From the NCBI RefSeq assembly GCF_017311575.1, contig NZ_JAFFQY010000009.1, positions 1 to 52,783 on the forward strand: a stretch of DNA of 52,783 nucleotides, written 5' to 3'. The DNA comes from Roseococcus thiosulfatophilus. Its GTDB lineage: Bacteria > Pseudomonadota > Alphaproteobacteria > Acetobacterales > Acetobacteraceae. The notes under the pieces were generated by a model. It worked only from the letters and a program-made list of their open reading frames with translations, did not search any database and was not told the DNA's origin. The position numbers and the translations under genes were made by a program. Of this stretch, positions 18,901 through 26,194 are shown one piece after another (position 1 is the first letter of the stretch; every line of letters begins with the position of its first letter).

Positions 18901-19828
18901 CTCCACGCCGCTCGGCTTCCACCGGCCCACCTTCACCGGGATGCTGGAGGTGGTGCCGCGCATCACGGAGGGGCTGCGCCTGCGCCTGACGGCCGAGCGC
19001 ACGCCCGAGACGAGCTCCATGCTCTCCTATGCGGGCTATACGCAATCCTCGGGCACCGGGCCGTTCTGGGGCGCGGTGACGCGCACGGGCGGGCGCGTCA
19101 CGCTGGAATACTCCACCAGTGACCGGCTGGGCTTCTATGGCGGCGGCGCGGCGCATGCCCTGCGCGGCACCAATGTGGTGGACAACACGCGGTGGGAGGT
19201 GTTCGGCGGCGTCTACTACGCCGTGCTGCGCCAGCCGGGGCAGCAGGTGACGGTGGGCGTGGATTTGCGCCACACGGGCCATTCGCGCAACGCGGGCGGC
19301 TTCACCTTCGGCCATGGCGGGTATTTCAGCCCGGCGCGGTCCTTCGTCGGCTCCTTGCAGGGCGAGTATCGGGCGCAATGGGGCGACTGGACCTTCCGCG
19401 GCATCGGCGCGGTGGGGTGGCAGAGCTTCCGCACCGCGCTGGCCCCCGTCTTCCCGACCAACCGGGGCTACCAGGCGGCGCTGGAGGCGCAGGCGGCCGC
19501 TTCACCCGGCGTCTTCGACACGCATATCGGCGGGCAGCGCAGCAGCGGCCCCACGGGCAGCATCTTCGCGAACCTCGAATACGCCATGACGCCCAATCTG
19601 CGCCTGGGTGCGGCCGCCCGGTATGAGCGGGTGGGGAATTTCTCGGACACGGCGGGCTTCTTCTATCTGCGCTACCGGCTCGACCGGCCGCGCGCCGACC
19701 TGGAGCCGCTCTTCGCCGGCGCGCCCACCGTCTATCCCAATGTGAACGACCCGATGGTGAGCAGCTATCGCGCCGGCGCGCCGGAGCTGGTGCGGATGCC
19801 CTCCGGCGCCGCCCGGCCGGTTTGGTGA
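15908..19828 (+). CDS. bcsC: Cellulose export protein BcsC (TPR scaffold and outer-membrane barrel)
   Basis: This 1306-residue protein forms the periplasmic scaffold and outer-membrane pore for cellulose. A signal peptide (MRRAMAALGLALLMPVAGAQAQ) precedes about 800 residues of TPR helices (for example PERALQTLDRILLVEPDN and EQALEQLRAAIALNPANP). The C-terminal BcsC porin region starts near residue 860 and ends in strands such as FFYLRYRL at about 1255. Another 45 residues or so follow the last clear strand and end in Trp, which is unusual for a barrel. The ATG overlaps the AlgF-like gene (ATGA); the stop overlaps the next gene as GTGA. Confidence 0.95.
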   Translation: MTRAAPRRRMRRAMAALGLALLMPVAGAQAQRPEDNRLSGTLGATAALFEQALYWLSQNQPERALQTLDRILLVEPDNVDAMVASIEAAALAAQPATVQRNLENMRRLIPGDPRLATAEEVARLLSDDAATLIAARQLATAGRQAEAVERYRQLAGGRAVPVAIANEYYQALAATSEQGYRTAVAELQERVSADPNESRLALLLAELLTYREDTRSEGIDRMQFLSARPGIRDATRNPWRQALLWSGDDPETAARINAYLLVFTGQDGDLDAKLERIQDAAVTPGQEARALAWARITEQRLADAEVQFERALLEDAEDAEALVGLAVIRKIQNRFAEAREFLDRAIAFAPDRQEEFERSVGSLDPVEVGVRQGPPPVPASVLAWRAMARNDLDRADRLARVAARQRGEERIQGELILGSIALQRGDLPAAEQRFRAVLALRPRQEDALQGLYTALQRQNRFAEAESLRRETGLAPNQAARVAHAGALVENARRLDHPEQALEQLRAAIALNPANPWPVVDLVRRLKTLGQAEEARRLERGLEARTDAESSMAAALLAFDDERFGDALALFERVPARLRNPDMARIAALTRREFDAQQLEDAVRARRPDALRAMVAAAGQRDPGGLLAPAIIRALARLDEPQAAVEAAQAALRANPDASVMSRILIAGALIQAKRPAVAQEITSPLTRAQNLTAEERRELNAVLDFEAMAVADDATAGRRFAEAEAALTARDAQRGAAPAARNQNLAMVRLLMARRRLPEARRILEDILREDPRNQEARIALVDIAVEQRDWAAAHAALVEGAFFSPGDLRMTLAEARLNRAQGNQAATLRLMEAAAARRLAALRADGEVGAAAAAAEAMRPGAGAARAVRLTDALTSQIAQELIRARDEAAVWLQTGVQVHTRPGSAGTSRLTTLTAPTEVSAPLPGVGGRLTLGADMVALRSGTLGSGFREQQSFGTNPLFLQPNFVAPAFNRPQGNMDGVALRMTWLRENMRAEIGSTPLGFHRPTFTGMLEVVPRITEGLRLRLTAERTPETSSMLSYAGYTQSSGTGPFWGAVTRTGGRVTLEYSTSDRLGFYGGGAAHALRGTNVVDNTRWEVFGGVYYAVLRQPGQQVTVGVDLRHTGHSRNAGGFTFGHGGYFSPARSFVGSLQGEYRAQWGDWTFRGIGAVGWQSFRTALAPVFPTNRGYQAALEAQAAASPGVFDTHIGGQRSSGPTGSIFANLEYAMTPNLRLGAAARYERVGNFSDTAGFFYLRYRLDRPRADLEPLFAGAPTVYPNVNDPMVSSYRAGAPELVRMPSGAARPVW

Positions 19829-20595
19829 AGGGGCTTCGCGCCGCCGGCGCCCTTCTGGTCCTGGCCGGGCTGGCGGCGCTGGCGCCCCCCGCGCTGGCCT
19901 CCTGCCCCGGCCCGCTGGACATGCGGACCCTGCCGCCGGACGCCCGGCCCGCGCCCCACCCCTGGCCGCAATGGGCCGAGCTGAACCGGGCCCTCTCGCG
20001 CCGGCTCGCGGCCACGCGGCTGGAGGAGGTGGAGCTGGTCTTCCTGGGGGATTCCCTGGTGGCGAGCTGGACGCCGGCCCTGTTCCAGCATTTCTACGGC
20101 CACCGCCGGGCGCTGAACATGGGCGTGGCGGGCGACACGACCCAGACGCTGCTGTGGCGCCTGCGCCAGGGCGGCTGGCCGGCGGCCCTGCGCCCGCGCG
20201 TGGCGGTGGTGCTGGTGGGCACCAACAATGCGGGCTTCGGCTGGCACGCCGCGCCCACGGCCCAGGCGATATTGAGCGTGGTGGAGGAGGTGCGGTCCCG
20301 CGCCCCCGGCGTGCATGTGATGCTGGTCGGCCTGTTGCCCCGGGGGGCGGAGCCCGATGATGCCGGGCGCCTGCTCAACCACGAGGTGAACCGCCTCCTG
20401 GCCCCCTGCCATGACGGGCGGACGCTGTTCTGGCTGGATGCCGCGGATGTGCTGCTGGACGGGCGGCAGCGCCTGACCTCCCTGGTGTCCTATGACCAGC
20501 TGCATTTGACACCCTATGGTTACGCGATACTTTCCACCGCAATGGAAAGCGCCCTGCGGGCCGCCCTGGAGAGTGCCGCGCCGGCCACCCGGTAG
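19825..20595 (+). CDS. Secreted GDSL/SGNH esterase, possible cellulose acetylesterase
   Basis: This 256-residue protein has a signal peptide (GLRAAGALLVLAGLAALAPPALAS) and all four SGNH blocks: Ser77 in LGDSLV, Gly in NMGVAGDT, Asn in VGTNN, and Asp224/His227 in YDQLHLTP. It resembles platelet-activating-factor acetylhydrolase-like GDSL esterases. Its GTG start overlaps the bcsC stop (GTGA), so it is made with the cellulose machinery. I infer that it removes or edits acetyl groups on the polymer; it could also be a transferase. TTG at 19822 is an alternative start. Confidence 0.8.
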   Translation: MKGLRAAGALLVLAGLAALAPPALASCPGPLDMRTLPPDARPAPHPWPQWAELNRALSRRLAATRLEEVELVFLGDSLVASWTPALFQHFYGHRRALNMGVAGDTTQTLLWRLRQGGWPAALRPRVAVVLVGTNNAGFGWHAAPTAQAILSVVEEVRSRAPGVHVMLVGLLPRGAEPDDAGRLLNHEVNRLLAPCHDGRTLFWLDAADVLLDGRQRLTSLVSYDQLHLTPYGYAILSTAMESALRAALESAAPATR

Positions 20596-20634
20596 CGTGG
20601 CAGCACGACTCCATCACGACGGGAGACGCCGCCA

Positions 20635-21629
20635 ATGACCCATGCCCACACGCCTATCCTGACGCGACGTGGCCTTGCGGCGCTGGCGGGCGGTGCCGCC
20701 CTCGCCGCACCGCCCGCGCGGGCGCAGCGCCTCTCGGCCATCCAGGGCCGGGAGGGATGGCTCTTCGCGCCCTGGGACCATGTGCAGCAGGCCGACACCA
20801 CCAACCTGCCCCGGGTCTGCGAAATCCTCGCCGAGGCGGTGGGGATGCTGCGCGTGGCCGGCGTCGAGACGGTCATCGCCCTCATCCCGTCCAAGGCCAT
20901 GGTCTATCGGAACATGCTGCCGCCCGGCATGGCGCCCTCGCCGGTGGCGCTGCGGCGCTATGAGGCCACCCGCGCCGCCCTGACCCAGGGCGGCGTGCGG
21001 CTTGTGCCGGACCTGATGACGCCCATGGCGCGCGAGGCCGCCGCCAGGCCGGAACCGCGCCTGTTCTTCAAGGCCGACACGCATTGGACGCCGGCCGGCG
21101 CGGAGCTGGCCGCGGGGGTCATGGCCTCGGCCATCCAGTCGGCCTTCCGGTTTCCCGCCAGCCCCGGTCCTGGCGAGCGGCTAGGGCCGCCGGAGCGGCG
21201 CGTGCGGGGCCGCAATGACCTGCTGGATTTCGTGGCCCCGAGGAGCGGCGCCGCTTCCCGGCGGAGGCCTTCCTGATCCGCGCGCCCATCCCCGCCGACG
21301 GCGCGGCGCTGGTGCGGGAGGATCGCGCCGATGTCGCGGCCGTCGGCAGCAGCTACCTGGCGCCCGAGTTCAACTTCGCCGCCGCGCTCTCCGCGGGGTT
21401 GGGCCGGCCGGTGGCGCTGGACTGGAAGACGGCGAATGTCGGGCCCTATGAGACGCTGCTGGCCTATCTCCGCTCCCGCACCTTCCAGCGGCAGCGGCCC
21501 TTGCTGCTGGTGCTGAGCCTGCTGGAAGGCGCGATGGTCCTGCTGCCCAGCAACCGCTCGGCCTTTCCGCAGCACGCCGTGGGCACGGACGCTTTCCTGG
21601 GCGGGGTGCGGTCGGCGTTGGGCGGGTAG
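20635..21629 (+). pseudogene. Frameshifted AlgX/AlgJ-like SGNH acetyltransferase
   Basis: The first frame (20635-21276) gives a Tat-type signal (LTRRGLAALAGG...ARAQ), the conserved GWLF motif and DTHWTP with Asp148. It then runs into a short unrelated tail. From about 21240 the homology continues one frame back, to 21629, with the probable nucleophile motif VGSSYL and the family C-terminus. At CCCCGAGGAGCGG one G is missing relative to the continuous reading CCG-GAG-GAG-CGG. The restored product (about 331 residues) would be a close paralogue of the gene at 14239. Either this is a recent pseudogene or an assembly error; no convincing programmed-slip signal is present. Confidence 0.8.
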
Positions 21630-21770
21630 CGCCTGATCGCCTTTGGCGGACGCCGAAGGCGTGAATCAGTCGCACGGTGGCGCCTGATCGCCTTTGGCGG
21701 ATGCCAAAGGCGTGAATCAGCCGCTCGGCAGCGCCTGATCGCCGCAACGGCGTGAATCAGCCGCCCGGCA
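21629..21770. repeat. Three tandem hairpin-forming repeats, possible bidirectional terminator
   Basis: Copies lie at 21629-21679 (51 bp), 21680-21730 (51 bp) and 21731-21770 (40 bp). Each begins GCGCCTGATCGCC and carries GGCGTGAATCAG, so each can fold into a long stem (CTGAT...ATCAG with CGCC...GGCG inside). The third copy has lost 11 bp from its stem-loop but keeps its base. Copies 1 and 2 differ in the stem yet still pair (CGCCGAAGGCG versus TGCCAAAGGCG). They sit between the convergent ends of the broken SGNH gene and the algJ-like gene, so a terminator role is plausible. Confidence 0.8.
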
Positions 21771-21780
21771 ACACGTAGCC

Positions 21781-22884
21781 CTATCGCCAACCGTCCAGGA
21801 ATTCCCGCTCGGCGGGGCTGATGGGCTGGCCCATGACGCGCTCCGGGAATTCCCAGATGACCAGGCGCGGCGGCGTCTCGCGGAAGGTCGCGCCGCCGAA
21901 GAAGGCGGCCGCCGCGCCGTGGAAGCCGCCGCCCGCCTGGGCCAGCGAGGTCACGGCCGCCCCCAGAGCCTGTTGCAGGGCGCCGTGGAAATTGGCGTTG
22001 AGCGAGTAGGAGGAACCCAGCAGCACCACCTCCGGCACCGCCTCGTCCAGCAGCCCGCCGCCTTCGCCGGCCGGCACGGTGGTGGTGGCCTCGTGCTGGC
22101 GGTCGCGGCGGGGGCGCCAGGGGTCGGGGATGATGTCGAGGCCCATCAGCCGCAGCAGGTCGGCCGGCGCCTCGGTCTCGGTGGGCGCCCGGGTGGTGGC
22201 GATGCCGGGGCGGCGTTCGAAGGGCAGGGTGCGCGTGGCCTCGGCGATGGCGGCGGCGGCCGTGGCCGCGCCCTGCTGGTTCCAATGGGTGTCGGTGCGC
22301 CAATAGGCGGGCGCGCGGGCCGCCAGCGCGGAGAGCGCGGGCAGCAGCGGCGCCTGGGGCAGGCCGGAGAGCGCGGCCTCCAGCGCCGGCAGCCGCGCCT
22401 CGGCCTGGGCGGAGCGGGGGGCGCCGCAGAGCATGTCCTGATGCACCCGCGCCTTGTCGGGCACCACCGCCACCACGAGCGCGATGCCGCGAGCTTCCAG
22501 GGCGGCCTGGATGCGGCGCAGCGCGTCCACGCGCGCGGCCATGGCGGAATCGGCGCCGTCAAAGGGGCGAAGTTCCTCGGTCAGGAAGAGCCAGCCCTCG
22601 CAGCCCACCCGCACCGCCGGCCCGCCGGAGTTGAAGATGCCCCAGCGGAACAGCCCGCCCGCGGCGCGCACCCAGGGGTCGGCCGGGAGGTGGTGCGCCA
22701 GGACGTAGTTCACCGCCGCCATGGTGCGGCCCTCCAGGAAGGCCTCGAGGTTCAGCGTGGGGGCGAGGCGCGCCTGCGCGGCGTCGGAGCGCAGGGCGGC
22801 CACGCCCTGGTAGACGCCCCAGCCCAGCAGCGCCGTGGTCAGCAGCGCCAGGGCGGTGGCGGGGGTGCGGGTCCAGCTGGTCAT
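21781..22884 (-). CDS. AlgJ/WssI-like periplasmic SGNH O-acetyltransferase
   Basis: This 367-residue protein has an N-terminal membrane anchor (about residues 9-30) and a periplasmic SGNH domain with Asp198-x-His200 in TDTHWN and probable nucleophile Ser292 in LLGSSYS. Its partner is the MBOAT protein encoded 10 bp upstream, as AlgI with AlgJ. It should receive acetyl groups passed across the membrane and place them on cellulose. It is more divergent from the two forward-strand SGNH paralogues than they are from each other, suggesting a separate role in the relay. Confidence 0.85.
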   Translation of the reverse strand: MTSWTRTPATALALLTTALLGWGVYQGVAALRSDAAQARLAPTLNLEAFLEGRTMAAVNYVLAHHLPADPWVRAAGGLFRWGIFNSGGPAVRVGCEGWLFLTEELRPFDGADSAMAARVDALRRIQAALEARGIALVVAVVPDKARVHQDMLCGAPRSAQAEARLPALEAALSGLPQAPLLPALSALAARAPAYWRTDTHWNQQGAATAAAAIAEATRTLPFERRPGIATTRAPTETEAPADLLRLMGLDIIPDPWRPRRDRQHEATTTVPAGEGGGLLDEAVPEVVLLGSSYSLNANFHGALQQALGAAVTSLAQAGGGFHGAAAAFFGGATFRETPPRLVIWEFPERVMGQPISPAEREFLDGWR

Positions 22885-22894
22885 GGGCGCCCCC

Positions 22895-24313
22895 TCAGAA
22901 CTGGAAATACAGGAAGGGCACGGCCGCGCGGCTGTAGAGCAGCACGAGGCCGAGCAGGAAGGCCGCGAAGGGCCACCACATCCAGACGGGGCGCGACAGG
23001 CCGGACAGCCCCTCGGGCGAGAGGCGCAGGAAGGGCAGGCGCCCCGCCAGCAGCGGCAGGTATACGAGGCCCAGCGCCAGCCAGAGGAACCACCATTGGT
23101 CCGGCGTGACCTGCCAGGAAAGCGCGTCGGAGATGCCGCCCCAGTTCGCGCCGAACATGGCGGCGTAGAAGGCGAAGGCGGTCGCGAAATCCGGCGCGCG
23201 GAAGGCCACCCAGCCCAGGATCACGGCCAGCATCAAGAGGGCGTGGCCCGCGATCCAGGGCAGGGGCCCGCCGCCCGAAGCGCGCCAGAAGCGGTGCAGG
23301 GCCAGCAGCCCGCCATGCCAGAAGCCCCAGACGATGAAGGTCCAGTTCGCGCCATGCCAGAGCCCGCCGATGACCATGGTCAGCAGCAGGTTGGCATAGG
23401 TCCGCACCTGGCCGTGCCGGTTTCCGCCGAGCGAGATGTACAGGTAGTCCCGCAGGAAGCGGCTCAGCGTCATGTGCCAGCGCTGCCAGAATTCCTGGAT
23501 GTTGCCGGCGAGGTAGGGGTTGTCGAAATTCTCGGGGAAGCGGAAGCCGCACATCATGGCCAGCCCGATGGCCATGGCCGAATAGCCCGCGAAGTCGAAG
23601 AAGAGCTGCAGCGTGTAGGCGATGGCGCCGACCCAGGCCTCGGCGGTGGTGGGGGCGGGCAGGGCGAAGACGGAATCCACCACGGGCGCCAGCGTGTCGG
23701 CCACCAGCACCTTCATGGCGAAGCCCACCATGAAGCGGCGTGCGCCCAGGCCGAACTTCTCGAAGGAGTGGGTGCGGGCGCGCAGATCCTCCGCCACCTC
23801 GGCATAGCGCACGATGGGCCCGGCGATGAGCTGGCTGAACATGGCCTTGTAGGCCGCATAGGCCACGAAATCGCGGCTGACGGGCACGTCGCGGCGGTAC
23901 ACGTCCACCAGGTAGCTGACCGATTGCAGCACGTAGAAGGACAGGCCCACGGGCAGGATGATCTGCGCCCAGGGCATGGGCGTGCCGCCCAGGGCCATCA
24001 CCGCGTCATTGAAGGTCTGCACGCCGAAATTGGCGTATTTGAACCAGCCCAGCACGCCGAGCTGCCCCGTGAGGCCCAGCACCAGCAGGCGCGTCCGCGC
24101 GGCCTCGCTCCGCCCCTCCATGGCCTGCGCGATCCAGAAGCTCCAGACCGTGACGCCCACCAGCAGCGCCAGGAAATCCACGCGCCACCAGGCGTAGAAG
24201 CCCCAGGAGAAGACCAGGATGACGGCGTTGCGCGCGCGCGCCGGGCTCAGGAAATAGACGAGCAGGAAGGCCGGCAGGAAGAGGAACAGGAATTCGAAGG
24301 AGGCGAAGATCAT
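22895..24313 (-). CDS. MBOAT O-acyltransferase AlgI/WssH-like
   Basis: This 472-residue polytopic inner-membrane protein is an MBOAT acyltransferase. The hallmark GGLWHGANW contains the predicted catalytic His320, and the upstream FAGYSAMAIG and FWQRWHMTLSRFLRDY motifs are typical of AlgI/DltB/WssH. It should carry acetyl groups from acetyl-CoA across the membrane to the SGNH partners. The gene begins at ATG 24313 and is followed after 10 bp by the algJ-like gene. It is divergent from bcsD, with 169 bp between them. Confidence 0.92.
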   Translation of the reverse strand: MIFASFEFLFLFLPAFLLVYFLSPARARNAVILVFSWGFYAWWRVDFLALLVGVTVWSFWIAQAMEGRSEAARTRLLVLGLTGQLGVLGWFKYANFGVQTFNDAVMALGGTPMPWAQIILPVGLSFYVLQSVSYLVDVYRRDVPVSRDFVAYAAYKAMFSQLIAGPIVRYAEVAEDLRARTHSFEKFGLGARRFMVGFAMKVLVADTLAPVVDSVFALPAPTTAEAWVGAIAYTLQLFFDFAGYSAMAIGLAMMCGFRFPENFDNPYLAGNIQEFWQRWHMTLSRFLRDYLYISLGGNRHGQVRTYANLLLTMVIGGLWHGANWTFIVWGFWHGGLLALHRFWRASGGGPLPWIAGHALLMLAVILGWVAFRAPDFATAFAFYAAMFGANWGGISDALSWQVTPDQWWFLWLALGLVYLPLLAGRLPFLRLSPEGLSGLSRPVWMWWPFAAFLLGLVLLYSRAAVPFLYFQF

Positions 24314-24482
24314 GCGCGGCGGGCCCGGACGGGGCGGAAAAGGTGGCGCATGGGGCGGGTCCGGCCTCGGAAAACCTGGGGTTTCCGGCTAGAACAGAAC
24401 GCGGCGCGCCGCAATCGGTGATGACCCGGCCGCGCGGGCCGCCTATGATGAAGTTGTCGCAAGGAACAGCGGGAATGCGGGC
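24314..24482. promoter_or_regulatory. Divergent promoter region algI / bcsD
   Basis: This 169-bp gap separates divergent genes and must hold promoters for both. An imperfect inverted repeat, GGAAAACC-TG-GGGTTTCC, lies near 24370-24387. The bcsD side has GGGAA shortly before the GTG start. No clear sigma-70 hexamers were fixed. Confidence 0.4.
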
Positions 24483-24968
24483 GTGAAGGCGAAGTTGCAG
24501 ATGGCCGACCAGGGTGCGCTGTCCTACCTCGCGCGGCGGGGCGTCTCGCCGCAATGGCGCGGCTTCGTGCGCGCCCTCCTGGGCATCGCGCGGGCGCACC
24601 TGCCGGAAGAGGCACGCCAGACCTTCCTGCGCGCCCTGGGCGAGGGCATGGCGCGGGAGATGACGCTGCCGCCCTGCGAGAGCCTCGCGGCGCTGGAGGC
24701 CGCGATGAACGCCGCCCTGGCCGAGGCCGAGTGGGGCTATGTGGAGGTCGCGCTGGACGAGGCGCAGGCCGCCATGGTGCTGCGCCACGCCGCGGCCCCC
24801 CACATCTCGCTGCCGGAGGACCCGTCCGGCGCCTGGATCGTCCCGGTGCTGGAGGGGCTCTACCAGGCCTGGCTCGACGCGCAGCCCGGCGCGGTGGCGG
24901 GCGTCCCCGTGCGGCAGGCCGCGCATGAGGGCGCGCTGGTGGTGCTGCGGTACGCCCAGGCCGCCTGA
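24483..24968 (+). CDS. bcsD: Cellulose synthase subunit D (BcsD)
   Basis: This 161-residue soluble protein matches AcsD/BcsD of Komagataeibacter. The family features are PPCESLAALEAAMNAAL, then EWGYVEVALDE, then DPSGAWIVPVLEGLYQAW near residues 112-130 and a LVVLRY end. BcsD forms a periplasmic octameric ring that arranges glucan chains leaving the synthases into crystalline ribbons. No signal peptide is visible, as in known BcsD. The start is GTG 24483 (GGGAA 8 bases upstream) or ATG 24501. It stands alone, divergent from algI, rather than directly after bcsC as in Komagataeibacter. Confidence 0.88.
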   Translation: MKAKLQMADQGALSYLARRGVSPQWRGFVRALLGIARAHLPEEARQTFLRALGEGMAREMTLPPCESLAALEAAMNAALAEAEWGYVEVALDEAQAAMVLRHAAAPHISLPEDPSGAWIVPVLEGLYQAWLDAQPGAVAGVPVRQAAHEGALVVLRYAQAA

Positions 24969-25002
24969 GCCGTTCCGCCTGACCCATTCGCCGGGCGCGC
25001 GC

Positions 25003-25031
25003 GTGACGGCGCGTCATTTTTGTGCTAGGGT
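25003..25031 (+). promoter_or_regulatory. Candidate promoter for carD, overlapping a small hairpin
   Basis: GTGACG (25003-25008) and TAGGGT (25026-25031) are separated by 17 bp, a fair alphaproteobacterial housekeeping pair. The same DNA contains TGACG-GCG-CGTCA followed by five T (25004-25021), which could act as a weak terminator for bcsD. The two readings are not exclusive. Confidence 0.4.
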
Positions 25032-25153
25032 ACCGCGATTCGTGAGGATCGGCCGGCGGATGCCAGGGCCTGATGCGCCGGAGGGCGAATTCCGGGCTGA
25101 GGCACAGGTGGTCACGCTGCCCCATCTGTCGGACGGCAGGAGCAGCGAACGCC

Positions 25154-26194
25154 ATGGCCACCTCTTCCCGCGGCAAGAAGGCCACCGCGGCTTCCGCCAA
25201 GAAGGCACCCGCGGCCAAGGCGAAGGCCGTGAAGCCCGCGGCCGCGAAGCCCGGGCCCGTGAAGTCCGCCCCCGTGAAATCCACTCCGGCCAAGACGGCC
25301 GCCAAGACCAGGCCGGCCCCGGCCGCGAAGGAACCACCGCCCCGGGCAAGGGTTGCGAAGGCGCCCCCGGCCCCCGAAATCAAGGCGTCCGCCGCGCCGC
25401 CTCCGAGCCCCCCAGAATCCCACAGCAAGGTATCATCCCGTCCCGTGACCAAGTCCAAGGCGTCCACCACCGCACCCGACACCAACCGCCCCGCTTCCGA
25501 GCCGGCCGCGGAGGCCCCGGCGACGCCCCGGCCCTCCATCGTGATCGCCGCGCCCACCGACACGCCCTCGCGCGGGGGCGGGTCCATGGCCGCGCGCGCG
25601 GCGGCGGGGCGGCCGAACATGCCGCCCTCCTTCGCCGTGCGCAGCCCGGGCCGGCCGGGCTTCGCCGAGGGGCAGAACCCCGCCCCGCGCCCGCCCGCCG
25701 CCAAGATCGAGCTGAAGGCCGGCGACCACGTGGTCTATCCGACGCATGGCGTGGGCATGGTGCAGGGCATCGAGACCATCGAGGCCGCGGGCCATGCGCT
25801 GCAGATGGTCGTCGTCACCTTCGAGGAGAACCGCATGACGCTGCGCGTGCCCGTCACCAAGGTGGCGACGGCAGGCCTGCGGAAGCTGTTCACGCCCAAG
25901 GAGTTCGAGCAGGCCATTGATACGCTGAAGGGCCGCGCGCGCATCAAGCGCACCATGTGGTCGCGCCGCGCCCAGGAATACGAGGCCAAGATCAACTCCG
26001 GCGATCCCATCCAGATCGCGGAGGTGGTGCGCGACCTGCAGCGCAACGCCGGCCAGCCCGACCAGTCCTTCAGCGAACGCCAGATCTACGAGCAGGCGCT
26101 GGAGCGCCTGGCCGCCGAATACGCCGCCATCGAGAAGATCGACCGGGTGGAGGCCAGCGACCGCCTGGTGGCCTTCGCCAAGTCGAGCGCATGA
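25154..26194 (+). CDS. CarD-family transcription regulator with Lys/Ala/Pro-rich N-terminal tail
   Basis: This 346-residue protein has a normal CarD/CdnL domain at about residues 185-346 (LKAGDHVVYPTHGVGMVQGIE, then the helical DNA-binding part ending VASDRLVAFAKS-like). CarD binds RNA polymerase beta and steadies the open complex, mainly at rRNA and housekeeping promoters. The first 180 residues are unusual: Lys/Ala/Pro repeats (KKAPAAKAKAVKPAAAKPG) resembling histone H1 or AlgP tails. The start at ATG 25154 has AGGAG 11 bases upstream. The stop overlaps sufE (ATGA). Typical alphaproteobacterial CarD proteins are about 170 residues, so this one is doubled. Confidence 0.88.
   Translation: MATSSRGKKATAASAKKAPAAKAKAVKPAAAKPGPVKSAPVKSTPAKTAAKTRPAPAAKEPPPRARVAKAPPAPEIKASAAPPPSPPESHSKVSSRPVTKSKASTTAPDTNRPASEPAAEAPATPRPSIVIAAPTDTPSRGGGSMAARAAAGRPNMPPSFAVRSPGRPGFAEGQNPAPRPPAAKIELKAGDHVVYPTHGVGMVQGIETIEAAGHALQMVVVTFEENRMTLRVPVTKVATAGLRKLFTPKEFEQAIDTLKGRARIKRTMWSRRAQEYEAKINSGDPIQIAEVVRDLQRNAGQPDQSFSERQIYEQALERLAAEYAAIEKIDRVEASDRLVAFAKSSA

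Noticed and set aside
15635-19378. Reverse frame of 1247 residues across bcsC
   Set aside because: It is a shadow of bcsC caused by high GC; the composition is Arg/Gly/His/Gln-rich and shows no domains, while bcsC is full length.
21230-21250. Programmed -1 frameshift in the SGNH gene
   Set aside because: The site CCCCGAGGAG is not a good slippery heptamer and I see no strong downstream structure signal; a lost base is simpler.
21629-21770. CRISPR array
   Set aside because: Units abut directly, without unique spacers, and no cas gene is present.
24739-25920. Forward frame of 393 residues bridging bcsD and carD
   Set aside because: It is out of frame with both genes and reads as Arg/Pro/Gly-rich shadow sequence.
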